7,330 nucleotides of DNA, taken from positions 10,460-17,789 of the forward strand of contig JAADGT010000354.1 in the NCBI GenBank assembly GCA_013152215.1. Reading direction: 5' to 3'. This DNA comes from Deltaproteobacteria bacterium (GTDB lineage Bacteria; Desulfobacterota; Deferrisomatia; Deferrisomatales; Deferrisomataceae). The notes under the pieces are model-generated. The model did no database searches. It was given only the letters and a program-made list of their open reading frames with translations, and had not been told where the DNA came from. A program made the translations under genes and the position numbers. Below, piece after piece: positions 1-5,008 of the stretch. Every line of letters starts with the position of its first letter. Position 1 is the stretch's first letter.

Positions 1-160
1 GCTGCGCGGGTGGGTGAACCGCCACTACCGCGATCGGCTGGTGTTTCAGGATCTGGCCGACCCCCAACTGCTCCGGGAGACCCGCACGGCCCTGGACGAG
101 CTCACCCGTCTCCTCGGGCTCGGTTCCCTCTACCCGTTTCAGACGGAACCCGGCCCGTAA
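1..160 (+). CDS. C-terminal fragment of an unidentified protein
   Basis: An open frame runs in from the left edge and ends at TAA 158-160, giving the last 52 residues of a protein whose start lies outside the window. The visible part reads as a plausible soluble, mostly helical tail, with a WVNRHYRDRL segment, then a helix rich in Leu, Arg and Glu, and the ending FQTEPGP. Third positions are GC-rich, as in the neighbouring genes. I do not recognise the family. Its 3' end overlaps the convergent DUF2400 gene by 22 bp. It could in principle be a chance open frame in GC-rich DNA, but the amino-acid composition looks protein-like and nothing else occupies positions 1-138. Confidence 0.6.
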   Translation, partial: LRGWVNRHYRDRLVFQDLADPQLLRETRTALDELTRLLGLGSLYPFQTEPGP

Positions 161-966
161 CGCCCCATCCCGTACCGAAACAACGAGAAATCGAACCGCA
201 CCGGGTCGGCCGGATCGTACGCGGCCAGGCTGCGGGTGATCTCCACGGCGGTCTTCCAGTCGTTGCTCTTGCGGGCCGTGAACCCCAACATCCGCCCCAC
301 GCGGGCCACGTGGGCGTCGAGGGGGACCACCAACCGGGCCGGATCCACCCGGCCGTGCCAGTATCCGGGGTCCAGGGCGTCGCGCCGCACCACCCACCGC
401 AGGAACAGGCACATCCGCTTCGCCGCCCCCCCGGTTGCCGGGGACGCCAGCAGATGGCGCACCGGGTGGCGGGAGGGCAGTCGGGGCTCCCGGAGGAGGG
501 GTCGGGGGTCCCCGCCGAGAATGGCCTGCGAGAACCGAGACAGGGCCGTCTTGAGATCGTCGCCGGGATCCGACCTTTCGAACAGGTCCGCGAGGGTCCC
601 CCACCGTTCCAGGGCCTGGGCCACCAGGTGGAGCAGCAGGGCCACGTCGCCCCCCTTGTGGAACCGGTACGCGAACGCCCCGAGCCGCTCCTGCCACTCG
701 CGGGGCGGAACGCGGCCCAGGGCCTCCCTGGGCCGGTGCCCCAGGTGGCCGAAGATCTCCCCCAGGGCCTCCAGGATCTTCTCGACCCGCCCGTACGCAA
801 ACGCGGCCGCCACCAGGGCGGCCACCTCGCCGTCCTGGGGATCCGCCCATCCGCGGGCGAACACGAGCGGATCGGGCCAGAGGAACTCGGGGCGGTGGTG
901 TGCGGCGTAGAGCCGCTCGAGCTCTGAGAGCTGCGGCCTCTGGCCGACCCCTCCAGTGGCTGGCAC
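139..966 (-). CDS. DUF2400 / TIGR02757 family protein
   Basis: Uncharacterised cytoplasmic protein, 275 residues from GTG 966-964, close to the usual family length of about 250. Family hallmarks seen are an N-terminal LERLYAAHHRPEF and PDPLVF block (residues 16-35), a central AAAFAYGRVEKIL helix (53-65), HPVRHLL (167-173), the GGAAKRMCLFLRWVVR block (179-194), VPLDAHVARVGRMLG (214-228) and a C-terminal DPADPVRFDFSLFRYGM. The last blocks resemble the HhH-GPD DNA-glycosylase signature, a helix-hairpin-helix lysine and a later 'D-T/A-H-V-x-R-V' aspartate. That comparison is my inference and not an established function. The frame is open back to 1302, but conservation begins near residue 14. GTG 964 is the nearest start to it; no good Shine-Dalgarno precedes it, so the start is uncertain. 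The upstream ATG at 1032 would add a non-conserved extension. The gene is divergent from the TPR gene. Confidence 0.88.
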   Translation of the reverse strand: MPATGGVGQRPQLSELERLYAAHHRPEFLWPDPLVFARGWADPQDGEVAALVAAAFAYGRVEKILEALGEIFGHLGHRPREALGRVPPREWQERLGAFAYRFHKGGDVALLLHLVAQALERWGTLADLFERSDPGDDLKTALSRFSQAILGGDPRPLLREPRLPSRHPVRHLLASPATGGAAKRMCLFLRWVVRRDALDPGYWHGRVDPARLVVPLDAHVARVGRMLGFTARKSNDWKTAVEITRSLAAYDPADPVRFDFSLFRYGMGRYGPGSV

Positions 967-976
967 GGTGATTGAA
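960..976 (+). promoter_or_regulatory. sigma-54-like promoter site (candidate)
   Basis: The 17 bases CTGGCACGGTGATTGAA fit the -24/-12 consensus YTGGCACGRNNNTTGCW with one mismatch, GA instead of GC in the -12 element. GG and GA are separated by the required 10 bases. It points towards the TPR gene, about 200 bp upstream of its start, and overlaps the GTG start of the divergent DUF2400 gene. The window encodes a sigma-54 activator, but no matching upstream activator site is evident, and chance similarity is possible. Confidence 0.35.
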
Positions 977-999
977 AGAAGATTCGGCGTAGGGTTTCG

Positions 1000-1028
1000 C
1001 CCGGATTCGCTTTCCGGGCTTCGGCCCG
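1000..1028. other. Nested GC-rich hairpins in divergent leader
   Basis: Two mutually exclusive stems lie here. CCCGGA (1000-1005) can pair with TCCGGG (1013-1018). CGGGC (1015-1019) can pair with GCCCG (1024-1028) around a TTCG tetraloop. They would sit in the leader of the minus-strand DUF2400 gene, or in a long plus-strand leader if the sigma-54-like site is used. No T tract follows, so these are not simple terminators. Confidence 0.35.
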
Positions 1029-1039
1029 ACATGGGGGAA

Positions 1040-1055
1040 CGGTCAGGGTTGACCG
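1040..1055. promoter_or_regulatory. Dyad over the -35 box, candidate operator
   Basis: A perfect inverted repeat, CGGTCA-GGGT-TGACCG, has 6-bp arms and a 4-bp spacer. Its right arm contains most of the TTGACC -35 element of the TPR-gene promoter, the usual placement for a repressor or for an activator binding across the -35 region. The regulator is unknown. Confidence 0.4.
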
Positions 1056-1076
1056 GGGGAAAACCTTTGCTACGTT
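1049..1076 (+). promoter_or_regulatory. Sigma-70-type promoter for the TPR gene
   Basis: TTGACC (1049-1054) and TACGTT (1071-1076) are separated by 16 bp. The -35 box matches 5/6 and the -10 box 3/6. Transcription would start near 1083, giving a leader of about 95 bases before ATG 1178. It is flanked and overlapped by two dyads. Confidence 0.45.
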
Positions 1077-1094
1077 TGGGAAACGATTTTCCCA
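1077..1094. promoter_or_regulatory. Dyad at the predicted start site, candidate operator
   Basis: A perfect inverted repeat, TGGGAAA-CGAT-TTTCCCA, has 7-bp arms and a 4-bp spacer. It lies directly after the -10 box and covers the predicted transcription start, as many repressor operators do. As RNA it would be only a modest stem without a T tract. The binding protein is unknown. Confidence 0.4.
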
Positions 1095-1177
1095 CCTGGA
1101 GGCCTTTCGATTCCCGTTCGGTTGGCCCGTCCGATTGCAAGGGGGACGGGCGCTTCGTTTCACAGAAAGGGGGCACC

Positions 1178-1753
1178 ATGTGGCTTCGGAGGATTGCGGC
1201 TCTGGCGACGGTCCTGGTGGTTGCGGCGGGGGCTGCCGCGGCGGACATTCCCCGCTCGGCCCGCTTGGTCAAGGAGGCGGGCAACCAGTTTCTCGCGGCC
1301 AAACGCTACGCGGACGCGATCGACTGCTACCTGCAGGCCCTGGAGATCGTGCCGGAGTACGCAGAGGCCCATTACAACCTGGGGGTGGCGTTCCTCAAGG
1401 GGTTCCGAGCCTTCCGTCTGGCCCGCCATCACTTCGAGAGATATCTCGACCTGGAGCCCTTTGCCCCGGATCGCGAAGCGGTCGAGGCCCTCGTGGCCAC
1501 CCTGGCCCGAAAGGAGTCGCCGCTGCCCAGTGAACCCGGCCAGGTGGTGGCCGTGGTGGGCGGGCGGCTGCTCGTGAGCGGGGGTGGGTGGGTGCACAAA
1601 GGGGACGAGATCGAGATCCGAGAGCAGACAGGGGCCCCGTGCGCGCGGGTGCTCGCGGACTACGTGTATCCCGACTGCGTCCTGACCCAACGGATCCTGG
1701 ACGACGACACCCTCCAACGGATCCAGCCCGGATTGGTGGCGGTGAACCGCTGA
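1178..1753 (+). CDS. Exported TPR-repeat protein with C-terminal beta domain
   Basis: Predicted periplasmic protein of 191 residues. A classic Sec signal peptide (basic MWLRR, hydrophobic core, AGAAAAD cleavage area near residue 23) is followed by two TPR-like units at about 31-64 (AGNQFLAAKRYADAIDCYLQ) and 65-98 (AHYNLGVAFLKG). A Gly- and Val-rich region from about 121 has alternating hydrophobic residues and a VHKGDEIEIRE turn, suggesting a small beta-barrel or SH3-like domain of the kind that ends in a 'xRIQPGxxV' strand. TPR units mediate protein-protein contact; the partner is unknown. ATG 1178 was chosen over the longer open frame back to 956 because of the AAAGGGGG ribosome-binding site 5-7 bases upstream and the signal peptide. 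A strong terminator follows directly, so the gene appears monocistronic. Translated with confidence; function unassigned. Confidence 0.85.
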   Translation: MWLRRIAALATVLVVAAGAAAADIPRSARLVKEAGNQFLAAKRYADAIDCYLQALEIVPEYAEAHYNLGVAFLKGFRAFRLARHHFERYLDLEPFAPDREAVEALVATLARKESPLPSEPGQVVAVVGGRLLVSGGGWVHKGDEIEIREQTGAPCARVLADYVYPDCVLTQRILDDDTLQRIQPGLVAVNR

Positions 1754-1787
1754 GGTGCCCCCCCGGCCGACCACGCGTTCCCCCGCG

Positions 1788-1819
1788 ACACCCCTCGCCT
1801 CGGGCCGAGGGGTGTTTTT
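1788..1819 (+). terminator. Rho-independent terminator of the TPR gene
   Basis: A perfect 10-bp stem pairs ACACCCCTCG (1788-1797) with CGAGGGGTGT (1806-1815) around an 8-base loop, followed by a run of T (1815-1819). It lies 35 bp after the TPR stop codon and insulates the downstream cytochrome gene. Confidence 0.92.
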
Positions 1820-1834
1820 CGTGACGCCTTGGGC

Positions 1835-1840
1835 TACAAT
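1835..1840 (+). promoter_or_regulatory. Candidate -10 box for the cytochrome gene
   Basis: TACAAT matches the sigma-70 -10 consensus at 5/6 and lies 30 bp before the cytochrome ATG, between the terminator and the ribosome-binding site. No good -35 box exists at the correct distance; that position falls in the terminator's T run. Confidence 0.4.
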
Positions 1841-1870
1841 GCGGCCTCTTCTCTCGAGGGAGGCCTTCCC

Positions 1871-2131
1871 ATGAACCGCCGCTACGTGCATCTGCTGTTC
1901 GTCCTGGTGTGTGCGGGGGTGCTGTTCGTGCTGTTCCGGGCGCCGCCGGTCTCCACCCCCCGGCTCCCGCCCGACGCAACCCATGCCGACCGCAAGGCCT
2001 ACGAGGCCTGCCCGTCGTGCCACGGCCGGGACTCCGAAACCGCCATGCCCGAGGATCACCTGACCCCGGCGGGCCCGGTCCGGCCCGACCACCTGAAGTG
2101 CTACTTCTGCCACAAGCCCACGGAGACCTGA
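1871..2131 (+). CDS. Small membrane-anchored two-haem c-type cytochrome
   Basis: Protein of 86 residues. A basic N-terminus (MNRRYVH) is followed by one hydrophobic segment at about residues 8-22. This could be an uncleaved anchor or a signal peptide, since no clear cleavage motif is visible. The soluble part holds two covalent haem-binding motifs, CPSCH (47-51) and CYFCH (77-81), and further His residues (H38, H57, H74) that could be sixth ligands. The protein would sit in the periplasm, facing outward from the inner membrane, and carry electrons; partners are unknown. The chain stops five residues after the second motif, so it is a minimal di-haem unit. ATG 1871 has GAGGGAGG 6-8 bases upstream and was preferred over the in-frame start at 1829. 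A napB-type subunit is a remote alternative, but no nap genes are nearby. Confidence 0.85.
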   Translation: MNRRYVHLLFVLVCAGVLFVLFRAPPVSTPRLPPDATHADRKAYEACPSCHGRDSETAMPEDHLTPAGPVRPDHLKCYFCHKPTET

Positions 2132-2168
2132 GCCCCCTCGTCCCGATCTCCCGGCGGCGGGGGGCTCA
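2129..2168. terminator. Long-loop inverted repeat joining two convergent stop codons
   Basis: TGAGCCCCC (2129-2137) pairs perfectly with GGGGGCTCA (2160-2168), a 9-bp stem with a 22-base loop. The arms contain the TGA of the cytochrome gene and, on the other strand, the TGA of the exported-protein gene. No T tract follows on either side, so intrinsic termination is uncertain. It may act as a bidirectional 3'-end stabilising stem. Confidence 0.45.
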
Positions 2169-2669
2169 CCGGCGGCCCTGCCCGCGTTTCTTCCCCAGGT
2201 CCAGCACCTCGCGTCGCCCCACCGGCACCCAACGACCGCCCCCCTGCTCCCGCTCGAACTCGACCCGCAGGATGCCGTCGGAGCCCGGCTTCCACGGCTG
2301 GGAGTAGAGCTCCGGCAGGGTCAGGGCACGGCGGAAGTAGAGGCGGTACGGCAGGTCCACTGCGATCCGGCCCTCCCTCCCTGGATCCGCGCACTCCGGC
2401 TCGCCGTAGACCCGGTACGTCTGGCCCGGCCCCTTGTGACATGCGTGGGCGGCCAGGTCGAAGAACACGGTCTCCTCGACCCCGAGGGGGGCATCGGCCG
2501 ACGACGCGCGCACGGCCTGGCCCTCGGCGTTCAAGCGATCCCGGTAGGCCCGTGCCGACTCCAACAGGTCCGGCGGGCAGGCCGCGGCCCCCGAGGGGAG
2601 GGGCGAAACCCAGACCCAGAACCCGATCGCCGCGACCACCCCCCTGCCGAAGAGTCTGACCGGCCTCAT
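2166..2669 (-). CDS. Exported protein of unknown function
   Basis: Protein of 167 residues beginning MRPVRLFGRG, with a Sec-type signal peptide (basic start, hydrophobic residues 11-24, cleavage near AAA at 28-30). The mature part has cysteines at 31, 77 and 93, a helical segment (residues 35-50) and a beta-rich C-terminal half (YRVYGEPE, VDLPYRLYFRRAL, GILRVEFERE, WVPVGRREVLDL), ending in a basic tail. HACHKG is not a haem motif (CHK, not CXXCH). I recognise no family. The ATG overlaps the upstream methyltransferase stop as ATGA, so translation is probably coupled and the two products are likely to be made together, although one is cytoplasmic and this one exported. A longer in-frame reading back to 3755 is open only by chance through the methyltransferase gene. 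Confidence 0.75.
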   Translation of the reverse strand: MRPVRLFGRGVVAAIGFWVWVSPLPSGAAACPPDLLESARAYRDRLNAEGQAVRASSADAPLGVEETVFFDLAAHACHKGPGQTYRVYGEPECADPGREGRIAVDLPYRLYFRRALTLPELYSQPWKPGSDGILRVEFEREQGGGRWVPVGRREVLDLGKKRGQGRR

Positions 2670-3700
2670 CCCACCCCTCCCAGCCCGTAGCGGTCCCGGA
2701 CCCGGAAGCTCAGCTCCCGCAGCAGATCGTAGCAGGCCTCCACCGTGTGCTCCCGGTCGGGGTTCACCAGCGCGCAGGTGGCCGGGAGCAACAGACTTCG
2801 CGGCAAGAGCATCTCGCGGGTCAGACCGGTCGGCTCCAGGGCGTCCCACAGCCGCTCCAGGTGGTCCAGCAGCTCGGTGAGGTCGGTGGCCCGGTAGTCG
2901 TCGTAGTTCGCCGGCACGATCCCCCACCCGATCACCCCCCCGCCCTCCAGGAACCTCCGGAGGCTCGGGGCGTAGTTCACGAACCGGTCCCCGCTGCCGA
3001 AGGCGTTGAAGCTCAGGACGTCCATGGACGTGTTCAGCAGGAAGTCCCAGTCCGGATTTCCGCACAGATGCACCCCCCTCTTCCCCTGGATGGAGGAAAA
3101 GAAGGCGTCCAGGTCCTGGCGCGCCGCGGTGTCGGTGTACCCTGCCAGGGCCGAGAACAAAAACTCCAGCCCCGGCTCGTCCACGAACATGAAGGCGTTG
3201 GGGTTTCTGGCCCGGAGCTCCTCGCCCATGGTGTTCACCTTCCGCGCGAGGAAGTCGATCAACAGCCCCCGGACCTCGTCGTCGTAGATAAGGGGCCGGT
3301 CGTTCTCGTCCTTGACGCTGAAACCAAACGAGATCGGACCCTCCATCTGCCCCCGGATGGCCGGCCGATCCGAGAGGTCCAGGGAGAGGAAGCGGTGGTA
3401 CACCGCCGAGTACCTCTCGGACAGCCGATACAGGTCCGGATCCTCCATGCGCTCGAGGAACGCCGGCAGCTCCTCGTAAAACCGCTCGGTGGAGAAGTCG
3501 ATCCGTTGGTTCCTCTCGTCGATCCGCACCCCCGGAAAGTTCTCCGAGACCTGTACGTACATGTCCTCGTAGTACGACAGACGCGGCAACTGGGGCCAGA
3601 ACGGGATGTCGAGGCTCAGGGCCAACTCCAAGGCCCGGTCCACGTCGGTGTGGGGCAGGATGCCCATGGCGGTGGTGAGGCAGTTTCCAGGTATGCTCAC
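2666..3700 (-). CDS. Core MetE-like zinc methyltransferase (UROD/MetE superfamily)
   Basis: Cytoplasmic protein of 344 residues resembling only the C-terminal catalytic barrel of cobalamin-independent methionine synthase (MetE is about 750 residues). Seen in order: an N-terminal GILPHTDVDRALEL block (13-26), PFWPQLPRL (33-41), the substrate-side VDEPGLEF (173-180, like the MetE DEPAL motif), VHLCGN with the zinc-ligand pair H211/C213, DVLSFNAFGSGD (227-238) and C309 in LLLPATCALVNPD, the position of the last MetE zinc cysteine. The Glu that supplies a third ligand in MetE appears replaced by Asn 232. Stand-alone members transfer methyl groups, often from corrinoid proteins, to thiols such as homocysteine; the donor here cannot be read from sequence. 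GTG 3700-3698 was chosen for AGGAGG 6 bases upstream; the longer ATG start at 3766 lacks this and adds non-conserved residues. First gene of a two-gene operon. Confidence 0.8.
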   Translation of the reverse strand: MSIPGNCLTTAMGILPHTDVDRALELALSLDIPFWPQLPRLSYYEDMYVQVSENFPGVRIDERNQRIDFSTERFYEELPAFLERMEDPDLYRLSERYSAVYHRFLSLDLSDRPAIRGQMEGPISFGFSVKDENDRPLIYDDEVRGLLIDFLARKVNTMGEELRARNPNAFMFVDEPGLEFLFSALAGYTDTAARQDLDAFFSSIQGKRGVHLCGNPDWDFLLNTSMDVLSFNAFGSGDRFVNYAPSLRRFLEGGGVIGWGIVPANYDDYRATDLTELLDHLERLWDALEPTGLTREMLLPRSLLLPATCALVNPDREHTVEACYDLLRELSFRVRDRYGLGGVG

Positions 3701-3737
3701 GGTTCCCTCCTGCGTCTGCGTCCGACCGACGCGCTCC

Positions 3738-3743
3738 ATCATA
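3738..3743 (-). promoter_or_regulatory. Candidate -10 box for the methyltransferase operon
   Basis: Read on the minus strand this is TATGAT (5/6 to the -10 consensus), 37 bp upstream of the GTG start. No convincing -35 box lies 16-18 bp further upstream. Confidence 0.35.
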
Positions 3744-3798
3744 CCCGATCGCCACCCCGCCGCCATTGACTCAGGTCACGCCGTGGGGGGCGGCCGCT

Positions 3799-3827
3799 TT
3801 GCCATGGTCTCCGGCAAGGGGTAGGCT
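3799..3827 (+). promoter_or_regulatory. Candidate promoter of the Ntn-hydrolase gene
   Basis: TTGCCA (3799-3804) and TAGGCT (3822-3827) have 17-bp spacing, matching the consensus at 5/6 and 3/6. A small dyad, GCCGG-GA-CCGGC (3831-3842), lies at the predicted start point. The leader to ATG 3935 would be about 100 bases. This is a moderate guess in GC-rich DNA. Confidence 0.35.
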
Positions 3828-3934
3828 CGGGCCGGGACCGGCTCCACGTTTCGACGGTGGGGCATGGGGTCAGCTTTGGCGGCGGGTCGGGAGCCGGGGG
3901 TTCGTTTGGGCGCACTCAGGAAGAGGTGGACAGG

Positions 3935-4556
3935 ATGTCCCAGCTGGTAGGATGTGCGTGGCCGGACGGGGTGGTGCTGGCGGCCGACCGGCGGGTGGTG
4001 ATGGAGAACGAGGACGGGCAGTGGATCCACTCTCCGAAAGCTCTACCCCTTGGGCGCTCAGGCCGCCATCGCCACGGCCGGTGCGGCCGTGGGCATCGGT
4101 CTGAGCCGAACGCTCTCCAGGGTGCTCCAGCACCGGAGCGCGGCCGAGTTCGAGGAGATCGAGCCCTACGTCGTGCAGGTGTTTCGAAGGGAGTACGAGG
4201 CGTTCGTACGCCAGGGGCAACGGTGGTTCCGGGACCACCCCGAGGCCCACCGCCGGTCGTACCTGCTGTTGGCCGGGCGCGACTCGGACGGAAGGTGCCG
4301 GCTGGCGTTCTACGCCTCCGAGGACCACGGAAACCCCCATCAGGGGGTGCGGGTCGAAGGGGTCGTCACCGCTCCCCGCCGCCTCGGGCTCGAGACCCGC
4401 TTGTACCGGGAGCTCGGGGAGCCGGCCCGGGAGCGGCTCGTGGAGGCCGTGATCCAGGGGATGCGCCGAATCCGCGAGCGGGACAACGCAGTGGCCGGCC
4501 CGTTCGACCTAGCGGTGCTCGACCGGTCGGGGTTCGTGTTCTGGACCTCGGACTGA
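3935..4556 (+). CDS. Proteasome beta-type Ntn hydrolase, frame broken by one base
   Basis: Two overlapping frames together encode one 206-residue protein of the proteasome/HslV/Anbu superfamily. The first frame starts at ATG 3935 (AGGAAGAGG about 8 bases upstream) and reads MSQLVGCAW, then DGVVLAADRR. After Met removal the chain would start with Ser at the nucleophile position (Thr1 of proteasomes), with Asp17 in LAADRR and a Lys at 34 matching Asp17/Lys33. The second frame continues from about 4041 with LYPLGAQAAIATAGAAVG and ends with GPFDLAVLDRSGFVFW and TGA 4554-4556. The switch (skip one base) falls within 4037-4049, right after the AAA lysine codon; the sequence there is AAAGCTCTACCCCTTGGG. 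Neither half alone makes a complete hydrolase; the second half has only a TTG start without ribosome-binding site and lacks the catalytic end. No propeptide and no adjacent ATPase are visible. Broken gene, programmed +1 frameshift and base-calling error are all possible. Confidence 0.75.
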
Positions 4557-4575
4557 GCTCCGGCCCCTGGGCCAC

Positions 4576-4598
4576 AAAAAAACGGGCCGCGCGGCCCG
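4576..4598 (-). terminator. Rho-independent terminator of the three-CXXC gene
   Basis: Read on the minus strand, the self-complementary CGGGCCGCGCGGCCCG (4583-4598, 8-bp arms) is followed directly by seven T (the seven A at 4576-4582). It lies 30 bp beyond the stop of the minus-strand zinc-binding gene. On the plus strand no T tract follows, so the convergent Ntn-hydrolase gene has no intrinsic terminator here. Confidence 0.88.
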
Positions 4599-4627
4599 CA
4601 GGAGAGGAGATGAAACCGAGGGACGGA

Positions 4628-4921
4628 TCAGGCCCGCGCTCCCCGGCTCACGGGGTAACCCGAACCCGTGCTCGGCATCGCCGCCCACTCCTCCCCGACC
4701 GGGCTTTCCTTCCGGCAGGCAGGGCACAGGGAGGCCCTTTCCTCTTCCCACATCGCCCTTCCCACGAGCACCACGTCCTCGGTGCAGGCCGGACACAGCA
4801 CGGCCTTCCGGGGCAACCCGAAGTAGAGCCGTCCCCGGGCCTCGATCTCGGCCGCATGGTCCGACAGCGGTGCGGTGATGCCGTTCGCAACTGCGCCGCA
4901 AGCGAAACAGGTCCCGTTCAT
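4628..4921 (-). CDS. Small three-CXXC zinc-binding protein, unknown function
   Basis: Protein of 97 residues from ATG 4921-4919 (MNGTCFACGA). Three CXXC pairs are seen: CFAC (5-8), CPAC (43-46) and CPAC (66-69). The first two or the last two could form a zinc ribbon, leaving one pair unmatched, or they may bind metal in a dimer. Between them is an amphipathic segment, DHAAEIEARGRLYFGLPRKAVL, and the C-terminus is Gly- and Ser-rich and probably disordered. No signal peptide or membrane segment is seen, so it is likely cytoplasmic. GGGAGG lies 9 bases before this ATG; an in-frame ATG at 4930-4928 directly abuts the GGAGG and is too close. The gene has its own promoter and terminator and is divergent from another cysteine-rich small gene. 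I do not recognise a named family. Confidence 0.75.
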   Translation of the reverse strand: MNGTCFACGAVANGITAPLSDHAAEIEARGRLYFGLPRKAVLCPACTEDVVLVGRAMWEEERASLCPACRKESPVGEEWAAMPSTGSGYPVSRGARA

Positions 4922-4943
4922 GGCACACATCCTCCCTTGGTGG

Positions 4944-4961
4944 TTTCGGCCGGTACCGAAA
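4944..4961. promoter_or_regulatory. Dyad in the leader of the three-CXXC gene
   Basis: TTTCGG-CCGGTA-CCGAAA is an inverted repeat with 6-bp arms and a 6-bp spacer. It begins about 10 bases downstream of the predicted minus-strand start point and lies upstream of the ribosome-binding site. It could be an operator or an mRNA hairpin. Confidence 0.4.
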
Positions 4962-4979
4962 GGATTGGAAACGAAAACG

Positions 4980-5008
4980 ACTATAGGTTCGGGGAGGCGT
5001 GGTTTCAA
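4980..5008 (-). promoter_or_regulatory. Strong sigma-70-type promoter of the three-CXXC gene
   Basis: On the minus strand, TTGAAA (5008-5003) and TATAGT (4985-4980) have the ideal 17-bp spacing. The -10 box matches 5/6 and the -35 box 5/6. The predicted leader to the ATG is about 50 bases. This is the best housekeeping-type promoter in the window. Confidence 0.75.

Noticed and set aside
10..927. Long plus-strand frame opposite the DUF2400 gene
   Set aside because: Composition is the Gly-, Pro- and Arg-rich type expected of antisense GC-rich DNA, while the minus strand shows recognisable DUF2400 motifs.
2076..2078. Possible multihaem cytochrome cluster including the HACHKG motif of the exported protein
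   Set aside because: HACHKG in the exported protein has no CXXCH spacing, so only the 86-residue protein is a cytochrome.
2166..3755. A 529-codon minus-strand frame read as one protein
   Set aside because: Its upstream two-thirds is a shadow of the methyltransferase frame. The real gene begins at ATG 2669 with a signal peptide and an ATGA overlap.
4602..4612. AGGAGAGGAG directly followed by ATG on the plus strand
   Set aside because: The spacing to the ATG is too short, and the following frame is low-complexity antisense of the zinc-binding gene.
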